From: Geomonas sp. RF6
GTDB lineage: Bacteria; Desulfobacterota; Desulfuromonadia; Geobacterales; Geobacteraceae
Length of the DNA: 64,000 nt
Assembly (NCBI RefSeq): GCF_021044625.1
Contig: NZ_CP087999.1
Coordinates: 2,435,001 to 2,499,000, forward strand
Reading direction: 5' to 3'
A program made the position numbers and the translations under genes. Shown piece by piece: positions 50,219-58,484 of the stretch. The notes under the pieces are model-generated. The model had not been told where the DNA came from. It ran no database searches and saw only the letters and a program-made list of their open reading frames with translations. Numbering within the stretch: the stretch's first letter is position 1; every line of letters begins with the position of its first letter.

Positions 50219-50554
50219 TTAACCCACGATCTCCTGAAGACCCTCGATCACTTGTACAAGTTCCTCAGGACTTACTTCCCCTATCTTTTCGCCGAGCCGT
50301 TCTATCGCCAGCGTCCTTACCTGGCTGATTTTGATCCACGAGCGCTTCGGAAGGTGAGCCGACGTTAGCTCCAGTGTCAGGGGGAATCCGGCGCGCTGTG
50401 GCTGACTCGAAAGGGCAACGGCAATCACAGTTCCCGACCGTGCGTTGAAGACGTCATGGCTGATAACAAGAACGGGTCTCATGCCGCCTTGCTCGCTGCC
50501 GCGCACAGGGTTCAGGTCAGCCCAGCGGATCTCTCCTCTTAATATTCGGGCCAT
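50219..50554 (-). CDS. mazF: MazF/PemK-type toxin (mRNA endonuclease)
   Basis: 111 residues from ATG 50554, overlapping the antitoxin's end by 16 nt; a longer frame lies within the antitoxin. 'GEIRWADLNPVRGSEQGGMRPVLVISHDVFNARSGTVIAVALSSQPQRAGFPLTLEL', 'KRSWIKISQVRTLAIERLGEKIG' is the MazF/PemK pattern with the catalytic Arg and Ser/Thr region. Cleaves single-stranded mRNA when free of its antitoxin. It forms the usual antitoxin-first pair with the gene upstream. Confidence 0.93.
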   Translation of the reverse strand: MARILRGEIRWADLNPVRGSEQGGMRPVLVISHDVFNARSGTVIAVALSSQPQRAGFPLTLELTSAHLPKRSWIKISQVRTLAIERLGEKIGEVSPEELVQVIEGLQEIVG

Positions 50555-50781
50555 TGCTCGAGATCCCCTCCAATGCCTTCCTCCGCCATGGCCTTCTCGA
50601 AATCGGGATCCAGGAGGGCGCATTGACGGGCGAGGCGCGACCTGCTCAGCCGGGCAAGTTTCTCTTGCACCGCTTCCTCGATCAAGCGGCTGCGATTCGG
50701 GAAGATGCGTTGAGCAACGAGGGTGTCCACCTCAGAGAGGGTCTTTTCATCAAGGGTAACTGCCAACTTCGCTTTAGGCAT
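50539..50781 (-). CDS. RHH-type antitoxin of the MazF pair
   Basis: 80 residues, ATG at 50781 with GGAGAGCTC upstream. N-terminal ribbon-helix-helix ('KAKLAVTLDEKTLSEVDTLVAQRIFPNRSRLIEEAVQEKLARL'), then an acidic C-terminal tail ('DFEKAMAEEGIGGDLEQWPEY') that would bind the toxin. Autoregulation by RHH binding to its own promoter is usual. Overlap with mazF fixes the start of the toxin. Confidence 0.9.
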   Translation of the reverse strand: MPKAKLAVTLDEKTLSEVDTLVAQRIFPNRSRLIEEAVQEKLARLSRSRLARQCALLDPDFEKAMAEEGIGGDLEQWPEY

Positions 50782-50886
50782 GGGGAGAGCTCCTTAGTAT
50801 GACAATCTATCCTACCTGTGGAGCCGCCGAGAGTCAACATTGCTCAGATACCATGGATACATTGAGGTCTGGAGCCACCGCCCTCC

Positions 50887-52203
50887 CTACTCCAGATCCG
50901 CCAGCATTTTCTTGCTGCACTCCGGACAGATGCAGTGGCTGAAAAGGGCCTGGGAGCGGCTGGAGATATATGCCTCCAGCTGATTCCAGTAGCCGTTGTC
51001 GTCGCGGATCTTCTTGCAGAAGGAGCAGATGGGGAGCATGCCGTTCAGGGTGTCGATATCCTGCAACGCCTTCTGCAGGAGCCCGATTACCTCCTCACGC
51101 TCTTTCGCCACGTCCTTCAGCGCCATCTCCCGGGCCTCTATCTGCTTCGCCATATCGTCAAAGGCGATGGCAAGCTCGCCAAGCTCGCCGCCTTTAACGC
51201 TTTCCGAGACGTTCACGTGCAACTCCCCGTTGGCCACCTCCTGCGAGACCTCACGCAGCTTGCGGATGCGGTCAAGAAAGACGAGCTTCCCGAGCACCAG
51301 CGACGCGGCGAAGGCGCCGAGGAGGCAGATGGAGAGAAACGCAGTGTATTTCAGCTGCTGGTGCTGCGCCCGCGCGAGGGTGTCCTTCAGCGGGACGTTC
51401 ACCCGCACGTACAGGTAGGGGGGTGCCTCCGGGGTGAGGCGCAGCGCGCGGTAGGAGACGATTTCCTTCTCCCCCCGCTGGTCCTTCTCGATGAACGACT
51501 CCTCCGGCTCCCCGTTGGCCATGCGTTCAAAGAGCCTGTCCCTCTGGCCGATGATAGTCGATGCGTTGGGCCCCTCGTTCACCACCACGCCGTTGCGGTC
51601 CACGATGGCGAAAGTGGATCCCTTCGGGAGCGCCGTCTTCCGCACCAGATCGTTGAAGCGCGGGAAGTTCATGTTGAGCATGATGACGCCGTTGAAGGCG
51701 CCGTTGCCGGAGATGAGGGGGTAGCCGAAGCCGATGGTGGGGCGGTTGGAGATTTTGCCGACCACGTACTCCCCTGCCGCAAAGCGGCGCTTGTCTCGGG
51801 CGTCGTAGAAGCTGCGCTTGTCCTTGAGAGAAAACGATTTGGTCATCGGCAGCGCCGAGGCCCACACCGTGCCGTCCCGGTCGGTGATCACGATGTTGCC
51901 GTAATCGCCGCTGGCCTTGTGGACGCGCGCCAGAAGCGACGAGGCCGCCGCAGCGTTGCCGGTGGCCAGCTCCGCAGATTGCGCGAGCACCCGCGCCAGT
52001 TCCGCCGCATTACCGGTGAGGTTGTACTGCTCGGTCGCGATGCTGTCCGCGAGCCGGCTGCTCTTGTAGACCGCCGCCTTCATCGCTTCCTTTCGCTGCT
52101 GGAAGCCGGAGTCGACGATAATGGCGATGGCGGGAAGGGTAAGGAGGGAAACCATCAGGAGGAGGTGGGTACGGAGGGAAAAAGACAAAAACTTCTTCAA
52201 CAT
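50887..52203 (-). CDS. Cache-HAMP membrane sensor without kinase or methyl-accepting domain
   Basis: 438 residues, ATG at 52203. TM1 (about 13-33), dCache-type periplasmic domain (about 40-280: 'ASGDYGNIVITDRDGTVWASALP', 'GEYVVGKISNRPTIGFGYPLI', 'FAIVDRNGVVVNEGP'), TM2 (about 290-312), HAMP (about 315-365), coiled coil (about 370-395), then a conserved tail 'LPICSFCKKIRDDNGYWNQLEAYISS' and CICPEC with four cysteines (zinc-ribbon-like). The tail is known from many deltaproteobacterial sensors, usually after a full output domain. Here it is the only output, so signalling must go through a partner. Confidence 0.85.
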   Translation of the reverse strand: MLKKFLSFSLRTHLLLMVSLLTLPAIAIIVDSGFQQRKEAMKAAVYKSSRLADSIATEQYNLTGNAAELARVLAQSAELATGNAAAASSLLARVHKASGDYGNIVITDRDGTVWASALPMTKSFSLKDKRSFYDARDKRRFAAGEYVVGKISNRPTIGFGYPLISGNGAFNGVIMLNMNFPRFNDLVRKTALPKGSTFAIVDRNGVVVNEGPNASTIIGQRDRLFERMANGEPEESFIEKDQRGEKEIVSYRALRLTPEAPPYLYVRVNVPLKDTLARAQHQQLKYTAFLSICLLGAFAASLVLGKLVFLDRIRKLREVSQEVANGELHVNVSESVKGGELGELAIAFDDMAKQIEAREMALKDVAKEREEVIGLLQKALQDIDTLNGMLPICSFCKKIRDDNGYWNQLEAYISSRSQALFSHCICPECSKKMLADLE

Positions 52204-52331
52204 GCTAGATCGAATCCTTCTTGTGAGTCAGGCCGTGGGGGACTCGCCCCCTCAGAAAGCGGTGTAAGGGTACCTCAAAAAAGGAGAAATAGCAATTGCC
52301 GCCGCGGGGTCAGCCGCGGGGGCAGTGCAGC

Positions 52332-52438
52332 CGCGGGGTCAGGCTTTGCATTTGGGGATTCCATGAACGGCGGAGGCGAGTGTTAGAATCGCCATCGTCC
52401 AGATCGAGAAATGCATTTTCAATTTGGAGCCGATTGTC
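52332..52438. repeat. Accessory-region repeat, copy A
   Basis: Starts CGCGGGGTCAGGCTTTGCAT and ends TTTGGAGCCGATTGTC. It is about 75-80% like 53033-53170 (copy B) but lacks the terminator hairpin of copy B. The GGGGTCAGG...GGATTCCAT part resembles the ends of REP-type transposase genes. The last 16 nt repeat the tRNA-3'-like att sequence. The gap 52204-52831 has no gene. Confidence 0.6.
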
Positions 52439-52831
52439 CGAGTCTGGCGTCGGTTCCATGGTGATAGCGTGGATTGAGTCGCCCTTCTCGCAACCCACTT
52501 AAAATGCGTCGGTCTGACCCGCTGAAGTCCTGAGTGCTGCCGTGGTGCCCATTGTTGTAGTGGCACAGTCGTGGGACCATTCTATTGCAGAGAGCGGTTG
52601 ACGGAGTCAAGCCGAAGAGCAGTAGGGAATGTACTGGAAGGAACTGTGTCGGAGCACGGTCTTGACGAGGCGAAAGCAATGCTCTACCTTGTTCGGGCTG
52701 CTCCTCCAAGGGCAAGGCGTTACCTGTGTTCCCGTCGACGCCACCGAGCAACGAGCAAACTGCTCTCGGCCATAGCAACGTCGTTGCAGGTGCGGCGTAG
52801 GCAGCCAAACACATCCACCAAGGATTCAGCA

Positions 52832-52999
52832 ATGAACGGAGTGAAAATGAAGAGGCCTGAAAAGGTTGAACTGACGCTGTACTCCTTTGCGATTGTGATT
52901 CTTTTCAGCTTGATGCAATCCCCACTGTTGAATGCAATTGGTGTGATGATGGCACTGCGACTCCTTTTTAGGGCAAAAAACCTTTACATGAAGAAATGA
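52832..52999 (+). CDS. Small membrane protein, 55 residues
   Basis: ATG at 52832, AAGGA 7 nt upstream; the frame is open back to 52571 but without a better start. 'MKRPEKVELTLYSFAIVILFSLMQSPLLNAIGVMMALRLLFR' has one hydrophobic segment (about 17-45) after a basic start and ends 'AKNLYMKK'. Hypothetical; composition is lower in GC than the core genes. It sits between the two repeat copies. Confidence 0.4.
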   Translation: MNGVKMKRPEKVELTLYSFAIVILFSLMQSPLLNAIGVMMALRLLFRAKNLYMKK

Positions 53000-53032
53000 C
53001 CGTACGACCGAGGACCTTCAAGCTGTAGCTGT

Positions 53033-53170
53033 CGCGGGGTCAGGCTTCCCATTTGAGGATTCCATGATGGGGGGACGGTGTTTGAATCGCCATCCTCCGG
53101 ATCGAGAGGTAGCAAAGAAAAAGGCACCCGCTTTCGCTGGGTGCCTTTTCATTTGGAGCCGATTGTCGGA
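53033..53170. repeat. Accessory-region repeat, copy B
   Basis: Similar to copy A (52332-52438), from CGCGGGGTCAGG to TTTGGAGCCGATTGTC, with an extra terminator hairpin inside. See the att site below. Confidence 0.6.
53118..53149 (-). terminator. Terminator after the tRNA 3' remnant
   Basis: AAAAAGGCACCC, loop GCTTTCGCT, GGGTGCCTTTT. On the minus strand it follows the tRNA-like 3' end by 4 nt, as a native tRNA terminator would. Confidence 0.85.
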
Positions 53171-53183
53171 ATCGAATCGGTCA
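53150..53183 (-). other. tRNA-Thr-like 3' end: candidate attachment site of an integrative element
   Basis: On the minus strand TTCGATTCCGAC, then AATCGGCT-CCA. This is a T-loop, 3' T-stem, 3' acceptor strand and CCA end; tRNA-Thr of this group starts GCCGAT and ends ATCGGCTCCA. The 5' rest of the tRNA is missing and the T-stem does not pair, so only the 3' end is here. Tyrosine recombinases of the neighbouring type insert at this spot in tRNA genes. The integrase is 720 nt away. Confidence 0.6.
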
Positions 53184-53904
53184 TACAACCTATTGAAAGT
53201 ACAGTAACTTTTCCGCGAGAACCAAGGCGCCTACCTTCAAGGGTACCTTCAAAGAAAATCACGGGATTTTCCGAGTTCGATCCCGCCAGACGGAATACAA
53301 TACGCGACGTAAGTCCTAGTAAAATTTATCCCTTTCAAAAAGGGGCTTAGTGGACACCTTCAAAAATACCACCAAGGTTGCATCCGCACTTTCATTTGTA
53401 CGTCAGCCACGACAACACTTGTCGCCAAAATGGCTGCCGCCAAGATGTACGCTGAATTCCACTGTTTCTGTTCCACTGTGCACTTAGTATCAGGGCTCAA
53501 CAGGTCTGTCAAGGGGCCACGAACCTAACCCGCAGAAGGCGCTCCGCGTCGAGTGGCCATCGAGGGGAGAGCCTGGGCAAGGCAACGCCCCTCGATCTCA
53601 TCGCCACCTCCCATCGCAAACCTGATCCGGCACGGACTGCACAGCGCCCCTGCACCCAGACAATCCTGTCAAGCACCGTGGAAAAATTCCACGTGAGACG
53701 TCGTAGCCGAATACTTCACGCGGAATGTCTTGGGGCGTGGCCTCCGCAAGGCTCGTGGTGACCACGGTGGGTTACCGCATGGCGGCTTGACCGAAATCTG
53801 TTCGTAATTGATGGGGGCGGTACAGAAACGGCGCCGACGACAGGTGGAAACAGTGGCCGGCGCCGGTCTCGTTCTCGAAAGGCAGTTCGAATGCCACCTG
53901 CACA
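53184..53904. other. Gene-free stretch between att site and integrase
   Basis: No convincing gene. ACCTTCAA occurs at 53233, 53245 and 53356, which could be integrase arm sites. GTGGAA/TTCCAC (53680-53696) and CGGCGCCG arms (53829-53864) are hairpins. Base composition differs from the core genome. Confidence 0.5.
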
Positions 53905-55176
53905 TCAGCTGATGGCTATTAACTCGCTAACCTCCAATATGATGGGGGAGGGGTCAAAGTTATTTTCTTTTATCATATCAAGGAAGTCTGCCCACTTCTG
54001 CATCATTACACGTCGATATGGAAGGAATTCAGTTCTATTGTACGCGCGCCCAGTCGGGTCTTTAACAATGTGCGCAAGCTGGTGTTCGATGATGTCAACG
54101 CGAAAATAAAAAACTTCGGCGAGAATCGTACGTGCAGTCGCTCGAAATCCGTGCCCGACAATCACGTCTTTTCCAAAACCCATGCGACGGAATGCGGCGT
54201 TGACCGCTGCGTCGGACATCGGCCGAAGCAGCGATCGCTGGCCTGGGAATATGTAAGGACTGTGCCCCGTGAGAGGCTGCAGCTTCCTAAGGATCTCTAT
54301 AGCCTGATCTGACAACGGAACCAGGTGATCTCTCTTCATCTTCATTTTTTTTGCTGGAATGTTCCACTCTTTTGCCTCGAAATCGATTTCCTTCCACTCG
54401 GCGTGCCGTAGTTCTCCCGGACGAACAAATACCAAGGGGGCAAATTGCATCGCGCACTTGACCACAAGGGTACCTTCATAGCCATCTATCGCGCGGAGAA
54501 GAGGCGCTAAGTCTTTCGGTGTCGTGGGAGCCGCAAAATGATTATTTTTAACAGAGGGCAGGACGTTACGCATGTCGGCCATGGGGCTATGTTTGATGCT
54601 ACCGGTAAGAACGGCATGTCTAAATACCCCTTGACAAGAGATCTTTATTTTATGCGCGGTCTCCAGGGTTCGCTCCGCGATTTTGCTAAGCAGGTCCACC
54701 ATATCTGGTGTCTCTATCTTACTAATAGGAGTTTTGCCGATGATAGGAAAGACATCTTTTTTGAGACTGGCTAAGATTCTGCGACCAGTTTTCTCTTCCC
54801 AAGAGGACTTGAATTTTTCGTGCCACTGCCGCGCGACTACTTCGAAGGTATTGTTTTCTTCCTTCAGCGCTGTCGCCTTTTCCTGCTTCCGTACGGCAGT
54901 CGGGTTAAGGCCCTTGAGGAGCTGACGCCGGGCGTCATCCCTTTTATCCCGAGCATCGGACAGAGATAAAATTATTCTGCCGTTCTTGTCGGAATAATAG
55001 CCGAAGGATATCGTCTGCGGTTTGCCATGATACCGGTACTGCATCTGCCACAACTTTACCCCAGTACGCTTAACCAGCAGGTACAGTCCGTAGCCATCCG
55101 AAAGCTTATAATCCTTGCTTTTCGGCTTCGCGTTTTTTATCGCGAAATCTGCTAAGGGCGGAATACGCTTTGACAT
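53905..55176 (-). CDS. Tyrosine recombinase / phage-type integrase (DUF4102 N-terminus)
   Basis: 423 residues, ATG at 55176 with GGAGGTGAT upstream. N-terminal DUF4102 ('FAIKNAKPKSKDYKLSDGYGLYLLVKRTGVKLWQMQYRYHGK'), SAM-like core-binding domain (about 105-190), catalytic domain (about 215-400) with Arg in 'FVRPGELRHAEW', HGFR in 'VGHGFRATARTILAE', His in 'IIEHQLAHIV', and nucleophile Tyr in 'GRAYNRTEF'. All catalytic residues are present, so it should be active. P4-type integrases of this kind target tRNA genes. It shares TAATG with the upstream integrase and reads toward the att site. Confidence 0.94.
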   Translation of the reverse strand: MSKRIPPLADFAIKNAKPKSKDYKLSDGYGLYLLVKRTGVKLWQMQYRYHGKPQTISFGYYSDKNGRIILSLSDARDKRDDARRQLLKGLNPTAVRKQEKATALKEENNTFEVVARQWHEKFKSSWEEKTGRRILASLKKDVFPIIGKTPISKIETPDMVDLLSKIAERTLETAHKIKISCQGVFRHAVLTGSIKHSPMADMRNVLPSVKNNHFAAPTTPKDLAPLLRAIDGYEGTLVVKCAMQFAPLVFVRPGELRHAEWKEIDFEAKEWNIPAKKMKMKRDHLVPLSDQAIEILRKLQPLTGHSPYIFPGQRSLLRPMSDAAVNAAFRRMGFGKDVIVGHGFRATARTILAEVFYFRVDIIEHQLAHIVKDPTGRAYNRTEFLPYRRVMMQKWADFLDMIKENNFDPSPIILEVSELIAIS

Positions 55177-56165
55177 TACACATCACCTCCTTTGTTAGGG
55201 AGCCTCTGGCCACTCTTAGCCGATTTCAGGTAGTCTGCCAGCCGCTGCATCATTTCACGCCGCTGAACAAGACGGGTCGATTCCCGAGCGTAAAATTTCC
55301 GCGAATGGAGGTCGTCGATGGTGTGTCCGAGCTGGCATGCAACTAAATCGCTCGGGTAACCCAACTCCTCGAGCAGAATCATTGCCGCCCTTTTACGGAA
55401 GACGAAAGACGGAGCCGCTCCCTTGTAGCCCAAACGGCGGAAGGCCGCAGTCACAGCGTTTTCATTGATGCAGTTGAAGGGCGACCTCTGGCTGGGGAAC
55501 ACAAACCTACTATGACCAGTTAAGGCGTGAACATCCCTGAGAATGACCATTGCCTGAGTAGAAAGTGGAACAGTGTGAGACCTATTGTTCTTTCTTTTTT
55601 GGGCGGGAATAATCCACTCCGCAGTCTCCCAGTTAATCTCCGACCACTCCGCATTCCGGAGTTCCCCCGATCGGGCAAGTAGAAGCGGCGCGAGCTGCAT
55701 TGAGGTTTTGACGATAGTAGAGCCGTCATAGACATCTATTGCACGCAGGAGGAGAAAAAAATCCTTCAGTTCGATTGCAGGTTTTTCCGCCCGGTCGACA
55801 GGTGGAAGCATCCGGTGAAGCTCAGCCACGGGATTGCGTTCCGCTCTTCCGGTCAGTACAGCAAGGCGAAATACCTGGTTGCAAGCAAGTCTGGCGCGGT
55901 GAGCAACGCCTACCGTGCGGGAATTGGCAATCTGCAGAAGGACTTCCAGCACCTCGGCGGGCGAGATGTCCTTTACGGGCTTTCTACCCAAGAAGGGAAC
56001 AACGTCACGTTCGAGGATGGCAATCGCCTGCATTTTATGGCTCGGCGACCACTCAGACTCGTAGCTGTGATGCCATTCGCGCACCGCATCGTGGAAGGTG
56101 GTTGCCGGTGCAATCGCTTCGGCCACGGTAGTCTTAGTTCCTTGGGTCTTACTCCTTCCTGGCAT
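55176..56165 (-). CDS. Second tyrosine recombinase, short N-terminus, altered active site
   Basis: 329 residues from ATG 56165 with GAGGAGAT upstream; the frame to 56255 is an extension without site. It has the core-binding domain ('TTFHDAVREWHHSYESEW', 'LERDVVPFLGRKPVKDISPAEVLEVL') and the catalytic domain with Arg in 'LARSGELRNAEW', Arg in 'FVFRKRAAMILLEELG', His in 'ACQLGHTI' and Tyr in 'RKFYARE'. The DUF4102 domain is absent. The usual HxxR box reads F-V-F-R, so one catalytic histidine is gone. The stop (TAA) overlaps the start of the next integrase (TAATG). It is about 40% alike its neighbour by eye and may help or regulate it. Confidence 0.9.
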   Translation of the reverse strand: MPGRSKTQGTKTTVAEAIAPATTFHDAVREWHHSYESEWSPSHKMQAIAILERDVVPFLGRKPVKDISPAEVLEVLLQIANSRTVGVAHRARLACNQVFRLAVLTGRAERNPVAELHRMLPPVDRAEKPAIELKDFFLLLRAIDVYDGSTIVKTSMQLAPLLLARSGELRNAEWSEINWETAEWIIPAQKRKNNRSHTVPLSTQAMVILRDVHALTGHSRFVFPSQRSPFNCINENAVTAAFRRLGYKGAAPSFVFRKRAAMILLEELGYPSDLVACQLGHTIDDLHSRKFYARESTRLVQRREMMQRLADYLKSAKSGQRLPNKGGDV

Positions 56166-56288
56166 TGGTATCTCCTCGTTTAGTAGGCATGTCCGCATCG
56201 CAGCGGCTAGGTCTATACGGTGATCCCTCTGTGATGCCGACCACTCGGGCTTCACCTGGGGGAGGCGAAGCCACTGCAGGCTATGTTT

Positions 56289-56468
56289 CTACTCCTTCCT
56301 CCAAGTGCCATTAATAACCGCATGGATCTCCGACTCCAGCCAGACGGTCGTCCTTTTCGTCAACTTCCGGCCAGGAGGGAACACCTCGGGGATGCCGGCC
56401 CACCAGGTGCTCTTGCTCACCGGCACCAAACTCAAAACTTCCCGCAACCTCAGCAAACGCTCAGACAT
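56289..56468 (-). CDS. AlpA-like DNA-binding protein (excisionase type)
   Basis: 59 residues from ATG 56468 with GGAGGGAAG upstream; a longer frame to 56585 lacks a site. 'MSERLLRLREVLSLVPVSKSTWWAGI' then 'PPGRKLTKRTTVWLESEIHAVING' is the AlpA pattern: helix-turn-helix with a W after 'SKSTW' and a wing with W at the recognition end. AlpA-type proteins control integrase genes and excision. It lies just upstream of the two integrases and may form their directional switch. 124 nt separate it from the second integrase. Confidence 0.8.
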   Translation of the reverse strand: MSERLLRLREVLSLVPVSKSTWWAGIPEVFPPGRKLTKRTTVWLESEIHAVINGTWRKE

Positions 56469-56600
56469 GGCTTCCCTCCTGTGGCGGGGGAACAATCCCC
56501 CGCTGCTTGAGATGTACTGCGTTCTTTTCGGATGAGTGCGGTCAACGGGACGTGCCTGTTCTCTCGCCTTCACGACCGATCCCAATCTCGCGGTCTTTGC

Positions 56601-57317
56601 TTATTGCCCAGCTCCAATCTCTCCGACAGCTGTATCTTGCACGGCATGAGAAGACCCAGCACTGTCGTTAGTGGTCAGTGCGATGATCGGTGATTTCGGA
56701 GGGCGAGCTGAAGACTGTTTCGAAGGCGTCTTCACGCTTGCTGTGTTCTTCGCACGCTGCCCTTTTATCTGCGAGCGCTCTTGCAGTCTGCCTAGCAAGG
56801 TGGCGTTCTCTTTCCCTAACTCCACTTTCTCTTTCTCTAACTCCAAATTGCGCTCGTCCTTTTGCGAACTCCTCTGCTTCTCAGCCTCCAGTTCCTTCGC
56901 GAGATCTTGGCGTTCGGCGTCCTTCGCGATTAATGCTGCTTGGGCCTCCGCCTTTTCATTTTCCAGTTTCATGACTTTGCTCTGCAGGCCCATGGTGGCC
57001 TGCACATCTGCCTCATAGAGGTTCTTGACCTGGATCTTGAAAAATTCTTGTGACAACAGAATCAGCGCGATTAGCACCTCCTCCGGAAGCATATCGAGAA
57101 GGGTCTGCATCGTGTCCTTGGGGGATCGAGGCGTTTCAGAGGAATGGTAGTCCCGCAGCCAGACAGAAAGCTCCGCCTGGCCCACAGCTGCTATCCCTGC
57201 GGCTGTGCACACTGTCCTGACAATTTCTGCCGTGAGCGGCATGGACGTCAGCGCGTCGAGGATTTTCCCGAGGAAGTAAAGGCTATCCCTTGTCAAACGA
57301 CTTTTTTCGCGTGCCAT
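56601..57317 (-). CDS. Coiled-coil protein of unknown function
   Basis: 238 residues, ATG at 57317 with AGGAGGATAC upstream. N-terminal helical domain (about 1-95: 'LYFLGKILDALTSMPLTAEIVRTVCTAAGIAAVGQAELSVWLRDYHSS', 'LPEEVLIALILLSQEFFKI'), coiled coil (about 100-180, Glu/Lys/Leu heptads), and a basic Ser/Pro-rich tail. The architecture recalls KfrA-like plasmid DNA-binding proteins, but I see no direct similarity. A palindrome just upstream (57331-57342) is shared with the next gene up. Unknown function. Confidence 0.7.
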   Translation of the reverse strand: MAREKSRLTRDSLYFLGKILDALTSMPLTAEIVRTVCTAAGIAAVGQAELSVWLRDYHSSETPRSPKDTMQTLLDMLPEEVLIALILLSQEFFKIQVKNLYEADVQATMGLQSKVMKLENEKAEAQAALIAKDAERQDLAKELEAEKQRSSQKDERNLELEKEKVELGKENATLLGRLQERSQIKGQRAKNTASVKTPSKQSSARPPKSPIIALTTNDSAGSSHAVQDTAVGEIGAGQ

Positions 57318-57330
57318 GTATCCTCCTTTT

Positions 57331-57359
57331 TCGGATGTCCGATAATTTTCGGACGATAT
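57331..57359 (-). promoter_or_regulatory. Palindromic operator-like site 1 (TCGGATGTCCGA)
   Basis: TCGGATGTCCGA at 57331-57342 plus a half-site TCGGACG at 57349-57355, directly before the ribosome site of the coiled-coil gene. The same 12-bp motif lies in the promoter of the next gene (58494). Confidence 0.6.
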
Positions 57360-57499
57360 TTAGACCCCTGAAACACGACCGGAAATTGCCGACCCTGCTT
57401 CGGGCCTATCCATTAGTCGAATAGTAGAAATAACTGCAATTTCCTACTTTTCGATTTTTCTACGACATGGACGGATTCCCGATAAAAGTGCGATGCCCC

Positions 57500-58477
57500 C
57501 TACCATAGCAACCTTGCCAGAAGTCGACGCATCAACACGTCTACCTTATCACCGCAAGTTTTAGCTGCTGAGTCCTTCCAGATCGTCACTCTTTGATCAC
57601 CCACGGCCAAAACACCATCAAAGCACGAAAAAGCCTGGGAAGTATTCCGATAACTTTTGAGAACTTCCTGAGGAAGCGCCAACCATACACGGTCAAAAAA
57701 GTTTCTGCACCGCCCACCAGACCTTTCCGCTTCCGGTGTCATGCGTAAGCGCGTCTCAATGGCTTCCAGCGATATCCCTGCTGCCGCATGTCTTCGGACA
57801 AGTATAAAATCTGGCATCGGAACATCAGGAAAAAGCTGTTGAGTGTCATGGAGCACCTTGTATTCAATGATCTCGCCATTCTCCATTAAGAGGCCGCGGT
57901 GCATAAGGATAGCGCTAAGCATTTCTGCCTCGAACACGCCGGCTCTCATTCGAGTGCTTTCTCTTTGTTCATAGTTGGCAGCGGGAACACGCCCTCGTGC
58001 ATGCGGTTTTTTTATTGCTTTCCTGCAGGATACCCAAGCTTGACGGAGCTCCGCGCACCGCACGGACCCCATCATGATGCGTTCGGCGTAGTGGCGTTCC
58101 GTATCGGAAAATCCAGCTCGCGAGATTTTTCTTAGGTCCGCCAACAGTTCGGGGCCTATGTGTTCGGGCAACTCATCGAGAGGAGGGGCTGGGATATTCC
58201 ACTGGATGAGCTTTGGTGTAAGGTCCTCTAGGTAATACTTGCCCATCCACATGCAGGTGTTCAACATGGTTGATTTCATTCCGAAGTGTTCGGCGTTCAG
58301 CTCAAGCCACTCGGTAAAATTTCTCGCACCTTCAAACGGCCATGCTGCTTCTTCCCGGACAGCCCTGAGAGCGGTAGCAAGGGTCGTCCAGCGTGGACGC
58401 TTCTTTCCGCGTATCTCGACAAGATTCGCGGAAATTTCGGTGTTGTCAGATGGCGATGTCTTTGCTTTAGTGTGCAT
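57500..58477 (-). CDS. Accessory protein of unknown function, weak nuclease resemblance
   Basis: 325 residues if translation starts at 58477 (MHTKAKTSPSDNTEISANLVEIRG); the frame runs to 58633, but a TATAAT at 58490-58485 puts the RNA start at about 58478. N-terminal half helical ('TTLATALRAVREEAAWPFEGARNFTEWLELNAEHFGMKSTMLNTCMWMGKYYLE'), with many aromatic residues, middle 'GFSDTERHYAERIMMGSVR'. C-terminal part: 'PDFILVRRHAAAGISLEAIETRL', 'FFDRVWLALPQEVL', 'GVLAVGDQRVTIWKD', a strand order that recalls PD-(D/E)xK-fold repair proteins such as MmcB, but no full motif. Function unknown. Lower GC than core genes. Confidence 0.7.
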   Translation of the reverse strand: MHTKAKTSPSDNTEISANLVEIRGKKRPRWTTLATALRAVREEAAWPFEGARNFTEWLELNAEHFGMKSTMLNTCMWMGKYYLEDLTPKLIQWNIPAPPLDELPEHIGPELLADLRKISRAGFSDTERHYAERIMMGSVRCAELRQAWVSCRKAIKKPHARGRVPAANYEQRESTRMRAGVFEAEMLSAILMHRGLLMENGEIIEYKVLHDTQQLFPDVPMPDFILVRRHAAAGISLEAIETRLRMTPEAERSGGRCRNFFDRVWLALPQEVLKSYRNTSQAFSCFDGVLAVGDQRVTIWKDSAAKTCGDKVDVLMRRLLARLLW

Positions 58478-58484
58478 GTTCGTC

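Noticed and set aside
53560-53610. GAGGGG...CCCCTC inverted repeat as a transposon end
   Set aside because: No transposase and no target duplication visible.
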